NCBI GenBank assembly: GCA_001800315.1 | Contig: MGVE01000001.1 | Span: 124,001-188,000, forward strand | Reading direction: 5' to 3' | Length of the DNA: 64,000 bases | Source of the DNA: Elusimicrobia bacterium RIFOXYA2_FULL_47_53 | GTDB taxonomy: Bacteria; Elusimicrobiota; Endomicrobiia; Endomicrobiales; XYA2-FULL-47-53 | In this document: positions 26,151 through 34,286 of the stretch, piece after piece | Layout of the letters: each line of letters opens with the position of its first letter | Position numbering within the stretch: position 1 is the first letter of the stretch | The notes under the pieces: model-generated | Databases searched by the model: none | Seen by the model: only the letters and a program-made list of their open reading frames with translations | What the model was told of the DNA's origin: nothing | Translations under genes and position numbers: made by a program

Positions 26151-27611
26151 TTACTGAGATATTTCCAGAATTGTCTGTATTCTCTTAAGGAGCAGAGAGG
26201 CCTCCGTGTTTTGCGGATCAATCTTCATAACCTCTATTAATTCGCCTTTAGCGTCATTATATTTCTGTTCACCCAGATATAGCTGCGCCTGAGAGAGAAA
26301 ACCCATGACCCTAACTTCCGTGTTATCGGGTTGAATATCCAGCAGGTAATTAATGTCGCTCATGGCGGCCTCGTACTTCCCTTGTTTATAGTTTGCCCGT
26401 ATTTCCTTGAGCCTTCGGACAATTGTTTCGCTGTTCATTCTTGATCTAATTTCCGCGAGCAGAGCTTTTGCCTCTTCCTGGGCAGGATCGGATTTCAGAA
26501 TCGCCTCAAGAATTTCAGCGGACGCGCTGTATTGTTTTTTCTCGTATTTATCCCTCGCGTCTATAAACATTATTATCAGCTTTGAGGAGGTTTTTAAGCG
26601 CTCTTTTTCAAAGCGGATCCGCTCCAGTTCGTTAGCCGATTTGTTTTCAAATTCAATCCTTTCATTCTTAAGGTTTTCCCACTCGCTTTTTACCCTCTCC
26701 TCGGCCTCGGTCAATATAAAGCCGTAACGGACAGTAAGCGTGAAAGAATGAATCAAATCAAGCGGATGGTATATGATAGCATAGTCAAAATCAATCTGCC
26801 TTGTTGAAAATCCGAAACCCGCGGAAAACTGCTTCTGATTCGCCCCCACGCGCCAGTGAGCCATTTTAGGATAATCGTACTCCAGGCCCGCAAACCATCT
26901 GGAAACCAGATTCCCGCTCTGGAATAAATTTAAGATATGCAGGTCAACAGCCGCCGTAAGTTTCCCCGGAATCAGTATACGGCTGTATCCGGCTTTGGGG
27001 ACAAATTCAAATACATCCGTGCCCAGCCGGGCCGGGATGATATTAGACAAGGTCAGCCCCCAGCTGTCCGCGGGAGAGGTCTTGATAATAAGGCCGGCGT
27101 CGGCTCCGGCTCCGCGCGCGGAATAATAATCAATATCCTGGGAAATAAACTTTGCTCCGCCCCCCGCGAAAATGTTTTTTGAAAGCTTGCGCGAGTATAC
27201 GGCCATTATCGTTGTGTTGACATCCGCGAAGCTTCCCAAAGTTTCTCCGAGAGCGTTGGTCTTTTCGGCATCGGAAGAGGAAAGCCTTATCAGCGAAAGC
27301 CCGAACGAATGTTTTTCGTTGAACGGATAACCGTAGCTCATAGCTATGAACTGACCCTGGGCGAACAGAGGGGTCACATTAAAGCTTGCTTCTTTCCACC
27401 AGAGGCTGGCCAGGCTGGCCGGGTTTGAATAAATCAGCTCTGCTTTGCCGTCAAGCCCTGTCCCCGCGAGCCCGAGAGAGGCGCCTCTGGCGCCTCCGGA
27501 AAACGCGTTAAGGTATTCTCCCGCGTAGCCGCTGTAGTCCTGCTGCAGCCAGGAAAATGAATCTGATGAGAGTAGCAGTAGCAGCATGATAGCCGGCGCG
27601 AGCCTTTTCAT
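26151..27611 (-). CDS. PorV/UPF0164-like outer-membrane barrel with C-terminal TPR repeats
   Basis: This 486-residue exported protein has a signal peptide (about 1-20). A region of ~280 residues follows with alternating amphipathic strands and the family opening GGARGASLGLAGTGL plus YSNPASLA, typical of PorV/UPF0164-type outer-membrane barrels. A short charged coiled coil (~305-345) leads to TPR repeats (~348-480; ARDKYEKKQYSASAEIL, IRANYKQGKYEAAMSDINYL). In Bacteroidetes, PorV shuttles type IX secretion substrates. Its direct neighbour at 28003 carries a C-terminal domain of that substrate style, which supports a related role. The TPR fusion is not standard for PorV. Domain assignment is by pattern only. 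Confidence 0.8.
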   Translation of the reverse strand: MKRLAPAIMLLLLLSSDSFSWLQQDYSGYAGEYLNAFSGGARGASLGLAGTGLDGKAELIYSNPASLASLWWKEASFNVTPLFAQGQFIAMSYGYPFNEKHSFGLSLIRLSSSDAEKTNALGETLGSFADVNTTIMAVYSRKLSKNIFAGGGAKFISQDIDYYSARGAGADAGLIIKTSPADSWGLTLSNIIPARLGTDVFEFVPKAGYSRILIPGKLTAAVDLHILNLFQSGNLVSRWFAGLEYDYPKMAHWRVGANQKQFSAGFGFSTRQIDFDYAIIYHPLDLIHSFTLTVRYGFILTEAEERVKSEWENLKNERIEFENKSANELERIRFEKERLKTSSKLIIMFIDARDKYEKKQYSASAEILEAILKSDPAQEEAKALLAEIRSRMNSETIVRRLKEIRANYKQGKYEAAMSDINYLLDIQPDNTEVRVMGFLSQAQLYLGEQKYNDAKGELIEVMKIDPQNTEASLLLKRIQTILEISQ

Positions 27612-27613
27612 AG

Positions 27614-27988
27614 TTATTGGCGCTGCAAAATCTCGTTAACCGTTGAAAGCAGGGTGGCGACTTTAAAGGGCTTCTCAAGATAGGCGGCAACACTGACGCC
27701 TTCTCTTGCTTTAAGAAATTCCTGCATATGCCCTTTGCCCGTGACAATTACAACGGGAATGCCGGCTGTTTCCGGGTTTTCCCTGAGCCTGAGATTCACG
27801 GAATAACCGTCCAGCACAGGCATCATAATGTCAAGAATTATCAAATCCGGCTTAAAGGACGCGACTTTTTTAAGAGCCTCTAAACCGTCGGCCGCGCTGT
27901 CGGTTATATAGCCGGAACCGTCCAGGGCGGATTTCAGGACGAAAACAATGTCTTTTTCGTCATCAACCACAAGCACTTTTTTGGACAT
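27614..27988 (-). CDS. Single-domain response regulator
   Basis: This 124-residue CheY-like receiver has no output domain. Acidic pocket residues are in VVDDEKD (7-13), the phospho-acceptor is Asp53 in LIILDIMMP, and the switch Thr and Lys are in IVTGKG and LEKPF (Lys106). It lies 2 nt upstream of the PorV-like gene and 14 nt after the surface-protein gene. It therefore probably passes a phospho-signal from a kinase in this cluster to a protein partner rather than to DNA. Confidence 0.92.
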   Translation of the reverse strand: MSKKVLVVDDEKDIVFVLKSALDGSGYITDSAADGLEALKKVASFKPDLIILDIMMPVLDGYSVNLRLRENPETAGIPVVIVTGKGHMQEFLKAREGVSVAAYLEKPFKVATLLSTVNEILQRQ

Positions 27989-28002
27989 ATCCCCTCCACG
28001 AC

Positions 28003-31000
28003 TTATTTTACAACCCCAATCTTCCTTAACTGCTTTTCGGAGCCGCTTTTAATCTCAAGCAGATAGATGCCGTTGGCCACATATCTCCCGGAGTTATTTT
28101 TACCGTCCCATTTTATCTCATTGGAATAGCCGGTCGGCTGGCCCTTTGCGCCTTCCGAGCCTGAAGGATAATTTCTTTCAAGCACCAGATCCCCCAGCTG
28201 TGTGTATATTTTAATGGTCGTATCGTGATTTTCCGTTAACACATAAAGAATCCTGGTCTCCTCTTTGCCGGCCGCGAAAGGGTTTGGAAAATTTGTTACG
28301 CCGGAAATCGCGGAAACAGGCGCGAGAGCCCCTACAAGAGTTATCACGCCTAATTTTGATATCGCTGTTCTAACTGCGCCGGCGCCTGAGTCAATAGAAG
28401 GGAAATCAGGAGCCGTTTCCCATTTGCCGGCATTTTCATTGAGCAGGGCGCATCTTAAGTTTTTCAGGGGCACGCTTGTGCCGTCATAATAGTTGTCTTT
28501 GTTGCTGTTGCGATATCTGAATTTAATTTCGCATTTGGGATTATCAACGGGAAGCACGCTATCGTCCGCCGCGCAAACGCTTAATCTGTATGAGTCTTCA
28601 TTCAGCGGTTTAATAAGCCTGTCGGCCAGCGTAAATTCATCAGCCATGGCTATGGCCTTGAGCTCGGACGACTGAACCTTTACAATTTTCAGGTAGCCGT
28701 TGTCAGGAAGGCCCTGCGTGATTTCAGCGTACAATTTGGAATCCGTGCTGGTGGTTTTGAAACGGCTTAAAACAAAAGCCCAGCCCGAGCCGGAACTGAT
28801 TTTTTCAAGTCCCAGAGGGTCTTTTGCCACTACTCTCCAGAAGTAAGTGGTTTCCTGGGTTAAACTTAACGGGGAAAGCCTGTAAGTGTTTGTGCTTATG
28901 CCTTCAACAACAAAGGATGGAGTGAAGTTCTCGGCTGTGCTGATGACAAGAGAAAACGAGATAATATCTTCAGGGTTCGGGTCCCCGTTATTTTCCCAGG
29001 CGAAATCAAGATTCAGCTGCGAGACATTATCCCCGCTGGCCGGATAGATAATTGAAAAATCCATCGGAGGAAAGTTCTGGTTATTAACCGAAATATCGGC
29101 TGTTGAAAGGGCCTCAGCGGAGAGCGGAGGAGCGCCGTTGTCAGTGACAATAATTTTAATCCGGTAGTTCGGGCCGTTTGGGATAGTTCTTGTATTTAAC
29201 TGGTAATAAGTCGCGTTAACCGTTGATAACAGCGAGAAATTTTCTCCGCTGTCATTTGAAATATATACGGCTGAGGAGTGAGAGTCGGCGAGATTTGGGT
29301 CGGATACGGACCAGGAAATTTGAACCGTACCGCTGATGGTTGTGCCTCCCGCGGGTGTCTGAAGCGACACCGAAGGAGCCTCGTTAATATTGGAAATCTG
29401 AAAGTTCGCGGCGGAAGCAGTTGAAAAATTCAGGCCCCTTTCGTCCGTTGCGGTTATTTTTATTTTGTGTTCGGCGCCGTTGCAGGTCTGCCGGGTATTC
29501 CATAGGTAATGGGTGGTTCCGTTTGGCAGGCCGGAGGCTACAGTAACAGGGAAAGTAAGCCCGCCGTCAAAAGATTCGTATATTGAAAACACCCTTGTGT
29601 CTCCCGGGTTAGGATCTGCCGAACTCCAGAGAATATCCTGTTCCGCGGCCCAGTTTTCCCCTCCGGACGGCGCTATAATGGTTACTAAGGGAGGAGCATT
29701 GGTTAAAGCGCTCGCCTGTGGAGAAGAGATTGTTGAAGAATTGCCGGCGATATCGTACAGCTTCACCGCGAAATAGTAGGTTGTGGAATTGTTTAAACCG
29801 TCAACGGCGACATTCTCATGATGCCCCTGCGGCGAGTTGGCGAAGCTGCCGGTGTTTTGCCCGGGAGTTGAGTCAAAGCTTCCCGCTGTAATGGCTGAAA
29901 TTGAACTGTGCCTGATGTCATAGGCCTTAAAATAGGTGTTTCCGGAGGGGCTTGAATCCCACGGAGAGGTCCAGGAAAGAATTATCTGTCCGTTGGAATA
30001 GCCTATAGAAGCTGAAAGGTCGGTTATAGGGTTTGGAGCGATCGTGTCAACATAAAGAGTATAACTGTCAGACCAGTCGCCGTAAGCGGTGGCGTCAAAG
30101 GCTCTTACCTGCCAGTACCAGGTGCCCGGGGTCAGGAGCGAGGTGGTTCCGGAAGTCAGAAAAGATGTGGTATTGAGCCCAGAGGTGCTTATTTCGGGGC
30201 TTGAGAAAGCAGGAGCGTTGTCAACCTGCAGATGGTATGTGATAATATCTCCCGTGTCAGAGTCCTGCGAGTCTAACCAGGAAAAGACGGGCCTGGAAAA
30301 ATTTGTGGTGGCGCCGGTGAGCGGCGAAAGCAGTGTTACTTTATTCGGGGCGGAATTGTATGTTACGGTTACCGACTTTATGACAGGAGTTTTGGGAAGC
30401 GTTGTCGCGTCAAAATATGCTTTATATTTTATAAATCTCCTGTTGTTATGCACTGTCGTGCCGATAGAATAAGGCGGCATGCCGGTGAAAAAAGTATTCG
30501 TATTGCCGTCCGGCCCCCTGAAACTATCCCAGTTAGCGTTGTCAGTTGACGATGCCAGCTGGAATTTTAAGGTAGTACCTGTTATAACCTGAGGGTTATC
30601 CGTGACGCTGAGCTGTTTCCACTGCAAAGATGTCGTAAAAGGCACATCAATATAGGCCGATTCAAAACTGCCGGAGGCGCGGTAAACGAAATATCTCGTT
30701 TCCTGAAGATTCGCGGTATCACTGCCGCCGAAAAAAAATGATTTTCTTTGAGAAGGAATATAGACAGCGGACTGTCCGTATCTGGCGGTAATTACATTTA
30801 ACGGCGCTTCATTGCTCAGGGCCCAGGAATTTGTTATCGGCACAAAATACCTGATATCATTGTAACGAGTCGTATTGAATATTCCTCCCGTGACGACTAT
30901 ACAGGAAGAAGTAAAAGAGTTATACGCGTCGTAGAACATTGATGAATCCGTCCTTGCTTCAGGCGCGTTACTGGCAGCGTTATAAACATACCAGGAGCTT

Positions 31001-31794
31001 GAAACTACATCGTAGGACCATAGATCCTGCATCTCCGCATTGGAAATATTAACGCCTCCGAATATAAACACTTTACCGGCATTATCGTAAGCTATTGAGG
31101 CGCCGGTGCGCGCCGCCGGCGCGGTTTGAGGCGAGGCCAGGCTCCAGGTTTTTGCGGCTATATCGTAAAACCAGGTTTCGTTTGATTTGGTTCCCTCGGT
31201 GTTGCCGCCAAAAAGAACCACCTTGGATTGATTATCAACCCTTGCCATGGAAAAGAAAGCCCTGTTTGAAGGTGAGGTTGAGACGGACTGTTCCTCCCAT
31301 TTTGTTGTGCTGCAATTGTAGAACCAGGTGTCTCCGTAGTAAGTTCCAGCCTCATTTTTACCGCCAAACAGAAGTATCCTGTTTGAGTCAAGAGGCACAA
31401 TGGTGTGTCCGTATCTTGCCTGGGGCGCCACAGTGCTTGTAATTATGTGCTGGTTCCATAAATTATTTGAGGAATTGTATTCCCAGACATCATTAAATTC
31501 ACTCCCTGAATTGTATCCGCCAAAAACTATCATGGATGAATTTGATGCCGGATTCAGGCAGGCAGAATGCCAGCGTCTTGGGGAAGGGCTTAAGGCGGGA
31601 GTCAGGTCTGAAGACCACTGAAAACTCAGCTGTATGCTGTCAGTCGCGGCGTCAACAACCTGAACCTGATCCTGCTTCCCTGAATTAAACTGGTTGTACG
31701 AGTTTTGAGTAGAAGAATTGGCAAACACAAGAGAGTCAGCCGCGCATGAGAGCAACAGGATAAGCGTATAAAATGAATGACGAATATTTCTCAC
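28003..31794 (-). CDS. Large Kelch/FN3 surface protein with FlgD-like C-terminal sorting-style domain
   Basis: This 1263-residue exported protein starts at a GTG, the only good start before the signal peptide (about 5-26). Residues ~65-376 hold six Kelch repeats (each with a GG followed by a Trp, for example IVFGGYN, LLFGGKN, VLFGGNT), enough for one six-bladed propeller. Residues ~490-1010 contain several FN3/Ig-like domains of the "PNKVTLLSP" and "GGTTISGTVQISWSVSD" type. The last ~95 residues are a FlgD-Ig-like domain with NFPNPF, IKIYTQLGDLV, KWDGKNNSG and GIYLLEIKSG, as in type IX secretion substrates. It is probably displayed on or released from the cell surface. It is flanked by response regulators and followed by a PorV-like gene. 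Confidence 0.85.
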   Translation of the reverse strand: MRNIRHSFYTLILLLSCAADSLVFANSSTQNSYNQFNSGKQDQVQVVDAATDSIQLSFQWSSDLTPALSPSPRRWHSACLNPASNSSMIVFGGYNSGSEFNDVWEYNSSNNLWNQHIITSTVAPQARYGHTIVPLDSNRILLFGGKNEAGTYYGDTWFYNCSTTKWEEQSVSTSPSNRAFFSMARVDNQSKVVLFGGNTEGTKSNETWFYDIAAKTWSLASPQTAPAARTGASIAYDNAGKVFIFGGVNISNAEMQDLWSYDVVSSSWYVYNAASNAPEARTDSSMFYDAYNSFTSSCIVVTGGIFNTTRYNDIRYFVPITNSWALSNEAPLNVITARYGQSAVYIPSQRKSFFFGGSDTANLQETRYFVYRASGSFESAYIDVPFTTSLQWKQLSVTDNPQVITGTTLKFQLASSTDNANWDSFRGPDGNTNTFFTGMPPYSIGTTVHNNRRFIKYKAYFDATTLPKTPVIKSVTVTYNSAPNKVTLLSPLTGATTNFSRPVFSWLDSQDSDTGDIITYHLQVDNAPAFSSPEISTSGLNTTSFLTSGTTSLLTPGTWYWQVRAFDATAYGDWSDSYTLYVDTIAPNPITDLSASIGYSNGQIILSWTSPWDSSPSGNTYFKAYDIRHSSISAITAGSFDSTPGQNTGSFANSPQGHHENVAVDGLNNSTTYYFAVKLYDIAGNSSTISSPQASALTNAPPLVTIIAPSGGENWAAEQDILWSSADPNPGDTRVFSIYESFDGGLTFPVTVASGLPNGTTHYLWNTRQTCNGAEHKIKITATDERGLNFSTASAANFQISNINEAPSVSLQTPAGGTTISGTVQISWSVSDPNLADSHSSAVYISNDSGENFSLLSTVNATYYQLNTRTIPNGPNYRIKIIVTDNGAPPLSAEALSTADISVNNQNFPPMDFSIIYPASGDNVSQLNLDFAWENNGDPNPEDIISFSLVISTAENFTPSFVVEGISTNTYRLSPLSLTQETTYFWRVVAKDPLGLEKISSGSGWAFVLSRFKTTSTDSKLYAEITQGLPDNGYLKIVKVQSSELKAIAMADEFTLADRLIKPLNEDSYRLSVCAADDSVLPVDNPKCEIKFRYRNSNKDNYYDGTSVPLKNLRCALLNENAGKWETAPDFPSIDSGAGAVRTAISKLGVITLVGALAPVSAISGVTNFPNPFAAGKEETRILYVLTENHDTTIKIYTQLGDLVLERNYPSGSEGAKGQPTGYSNEIKWDGKNNSGRYVANGIYLLEIKSGSEKQLRKIGVVK

Positions 31795-31863
31795 CCCTGT
31801 TTTCGTTGTGCCTAAGCCGGATATAATAATTTTTACGGCCGACGCGCGTTTACCGGGACAGGC

Positions 31864-32238
31864 TTACTCAAGAAGTTTTGCCATTACGGCCTGCCTTAAG
31901 TATTTAAGGTCAAACGGCTTGAAAATGCAGTCAAAAGCGCCGATGCGAAAGGCATCAACAACTTTTTCGGCGTCGCGGTAAGCGGTAATCATAATAACAG
32001 GCAGGTCGGGCTGAATTTTTTTTAATTCTCTCAAAGTTTCAATGCCGTTCATGCCCGGCATTGCCATATCCAGAAGAACCAGATTCGCCTTCATTTCATG
32101 AAGTTTGTCAACGGCCTGCTGTCCGCTCTTAGCCGTCAACACCTTAAACCCCTCACTACTGAGAAACTCGCCAAGAATCATTAATATGTCCGGCTCGTCG
32201 TCAACAATCATGATGCTGCTCTTTTTAGTTTCTGCCAC
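31864..32238 (-). CDS. Single-domain response regulator
   Basis: This CheY-like receiver has the acidic pocket IVDDEPD (11-17), phospho-acceptor Asp57 in LVLLDMAMP and switch residues in MITAYRD and FKPFD (Lys107). I start at the GTG at 32236-32238 (124 residues), because a GGGGAGG ribosome site (32244-32250) sits five bases upstream. A TTG 45 nt further up has no such site and would add a non-homologous extension. No output domain is present. It lies between the REC-GAF-kinase gene and the surface protein and is likely a phosphotransfer partner within this cluster. Confidence 0.9.
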   Translation of the reverse strand: MAETKKSSIMIVDDEPDILMILGEFLSSEGFKVLTAKSGQQAVDKLHEMKANLVLLDMAMPGMNGIETLRELKKIQPDLPVIMITAYRDAEKVVDAFRIGAFDCIFKPFDLKYLRQAVMAKLLE

Positions 32239-32287
32239 AATAACCTCCCCGGTTAGCCACCCCTTCGCATCTTTGCTGCTCAAATTG

Positions 32288-32407
32288 AGTCTGTTGAAAA
32301 ACCCTTAAAACGACCCGTCATTGCGATCTCCCGCAGGGAGAGAAGCAATCTTGAAGTTTCGTTGTTGTCGTTGCGAGCGACTGAAAGGAGCGTGGCAATC
32401 CCGCAGT
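32288..32407. repeat. Second, decayed copy of the MITE-like element
   Basis: The left end agtctgttgaaaaa (32288-32301) matches the terminal repeat of the element at 5936. The core also matches: cgtcattgcga, then a tctccc-gca-gggaga stem flanked by attgc/gcaat. The inner stem differs from the first copy but still pairs, so base pairing is kept while sequence changes. The right terminal repeat is not recognisable. It lies between the kinase at 32460 and the response regulator at 31864. Confidence 0.65.
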
Positions 32408-32459
32408 TTTCGCCGGACTATTCGGTGCGATTTTGACACGCAGGGCAGCTTTAAAAGGT

Positions 32460-34052
32460 TCAGGCTTCCTGATTTACAGGAAGCCTGACAAAAAACTTTG
32501 AGCCCTTGCCTTTTTCCGACTCAGCCCAGATAGCGCCCCTGTGTTTTTCAACTATTGATTTAACAATGGCCAGGCCGAGGCCAAACCCGGCGTGGGTTCT
32601 TGAAACCGAACCGTCCACCTGGAAAAACTTTTCAAAAATCCTACCAATCTTGTCAGCGGGTATGCCTTCGCCGTTGTCACTTACGACCAGCAGGACAGTC
32701 TTGCCGCCTTCTTCAATTTTGGCGCTTATTATTACTTCTCCTCCCGAGTGAGTGAATTTTAATGCGTTGCCGATAAGGTTTACAATTACCTGTTTTATGC
32801 GTTCATTATCGCCGAATATTTCAATTTTCCCGTCAGAATGCTTGAAAATAAGTTCAATGTTCTTTTCTTTCGCTCTTAAATGAAGGTCCTGAAGGGTTTC
32901 GTCAATAAGAACTTTTAAATTAAACCATGAAGGCATGAGGTTAAGTTTATTTGTCTCCATACGGGAAAAATCAAGCAGGTCGTTTACCAGGAGCTGCATT
33001 CTTGTTGAATTTCTCTTAATGAGGTCAAAAAACATGGTGACTTTGTCATTGTCCTTTAAAATGGACATATAGGGGTAAAGCAGTTCAATTGCTCCGCCGA
33101 TAGACATTAAGGGAGTCCTCAGCTCGTGCGAAACATTGGACATAAACTCTGAGCGCAGTTCGTCAAGCTGTCTTTGCGCCTCGCGGTACTGCATGGCTGA
33201 AATCAGCAGAGTGGAGTGCACGCCAAAGACCTTGAGCGAATCAAGGTCATTCTGGGTAAACTGGTAATTGGTCTGAGAAACCAGCCTGTTAAGGCATATC
33301 ACCCCTATAAGGGCGTCTTCATTTATCAACGGACAGATTAGAGAGGAGACTATTTCAGACCTTGAGGGAAGCTCGGCAAACTGCGGCGCGTTCTCAAACC
33401 CACTTTGAATAAGAACGGCCTCCCTGTTCTTGGCGACCCACCCGACTATTTTTTCGCCGTAACCGACTCTGGTCAGTTCCTCCTCATTCAGGCCGAAGGA
33501 AGCCACTGAAGCAAGCTGATTGCTGTCCAGAACAAGCATAAAAATGGATCCGGTATCCGCCTTTAGCGTTTTTATGGCTCTTTCCAGTATCAGGTTAAGC
33601 AGTTCTTTCTGGGTGTTATTTTTCGTGGCCTGCTGGGCGAGTTGATACAGGTGAGTGGTTTCCCTGTAAATATTCTCTTTGCGTGAGAGTTTGGCGTGTT
33701 CCAGGCACTTTCTGACATTCACAAGAACATCTTCAATATTGAATGGTTTCAGCAGATAGGCGAAAGCGCCGCTTTTAATTGAGGCTATGGCGGACTCTAT
33801 TGTGGCCTGGCCGGTCATTATTATTACTTCTGTCTGAGGTTTTATAAGGCGGATTTTGTTGAGGATTTCCATGCCGTTGCAGTCCGGCATTTTCAGGTCG
33901 GTCAGCACAAGATCAAAAAAAGTCGTGGAAATTAACGAGTCAAGATTGGCGCAGGAATTAAGGGTGGTTACCTTGTACCCCTCCGCTTCTAATACTTTGC
34001 TCAGCAGCTTAAGTATTCCTTCTTCGTCGTCAATGATTAATACGCTTTCCAT
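32460..34052 (-). CDS. Receiver-GAF-histidine kinase
   Basis: This 530-residue soluble protein has the receiver at the N-terminus (about 1-120; Asp52 in LVLTDLKMP, Lys102 in LLKPF), the reverse of a usual hybrid. A GAF domain follows (about 145-285). HisKA carries His309 in NVSHELRTP, and a HATPase domain closes the protein (NLIGNALKFT, SDNGEGIP, GLGLAIVKS). The layout suggests that phosphorylation of the receiver by another kinase gates its own kinase activity, making it a relay in this cluster. A GGGAGAAATG ribosome/start site is visible. A perfect-consensus promoter (34199-34227) and a leader hairpin lie upstream. Confidence 0.93.
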   Translation of the reverse strand: MESVLIIDDEEGILKLLSKVLEAEGYKVTTLNSCANLDSLISTTFFDLVLTDLKMPDCNGMEILNKIRLIKPQTEVIIMTGQATIESAIASIKSGAFAYLLKPFNIEDVLVNVRKCLEHAKLSRKENIYRETTHLYQLAQQATKNNTQKELLNLILERAIKTLKADTGSIFMLVLDSNQLASVASFGLNEEELTRVGYGEKIVGWVAKNREAVLIQSGFENAPQFAELPSRSEIVSSLICPLINEDALIGVICLNRLVSQTNYQFTQNDLDSLKVFGVHSTLLISAMQYREAQRQLDELRSEFMSNVSHELRTPLMSIGGAIELLYPYMSILKDNDKVTMFFDLIKRNSTRMQLLVNDLLDFSRMETNKLNLMPSWFNLKVLIDETLQDLHLRAKEKNIELIFKHSDGKIEIFGDNERIKQVIVNLIGNALKFTHSGGEVIISAKIEEGGKTVLLVVSDNGEGIPADKIGRIFEKFFQVDGSVSRTHAGFGLGLAIVKSIVEKHRGAIWAESEKGKGSKFFVRLPVNQEA

Positions 34053-34106
34053 TTCTCCCGCTTTTCAATCTGTCGTGTAATATGTTAAAAGACTTACCAA
34101 GATTAG

Positions 34107-34133
34107 TGCGCCCCCGTGGGGGGGACGGGGGCG
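34107..34133 (-). other. Very GC-rich perfect hairpin in kinase leader
   Basis: A 10-bp perfect inverted repeat (gcgcccccgt at 34107-34116 with acgggggcgc at 34124-34133) encloses a 7-nt loop that is all G on the plus strand and all C in the transcript. It falls between the consensus promoter at 34199-34227 and the kinase start at 34052, hence within the 5' untranslated region. There is no U-run after it, so it is not a simple terminator. It could be a translational or RNA-stability element, or a repeat scar. Confidence 0.7.
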
Positions 34134-34198
34134 CTGGGGATATTGAAAAATATTATTATGATCGCTGGATGGAGCAATACTGCTAAACTCTCACATGA

Positions 34199-34227
34199 AT
34201 TATAACAGAAGCTTTACCTGTTGTCAA
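34199..34227 (-). promoter_or_regulatory. Perfect consensus sigma70 promoter
   Basis: Minus-strand TTGACA (34222-34227), exact 17-nt spacer and TATAAT (34199-34204): 12 of 12 consensus positions. It drives the receiver-GAF-kinase gene with a leader of ~140 nt. It is the strongest promoter-like sequence I found in the window. Confidence 0.92.
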
Positions 34228-34286
34228 GCGGTAAGTTTGCACAAATTTTAAGATACGCGTTATCGGAATGTGACTGTATTTTAGGT

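Noticed and set aside
34107-34133. GC-rich hairpin read as a rho-independent terminator
   Set aside because: There is no U-run on either strand after the stem, and it lies inside the leader of the kinase gene.
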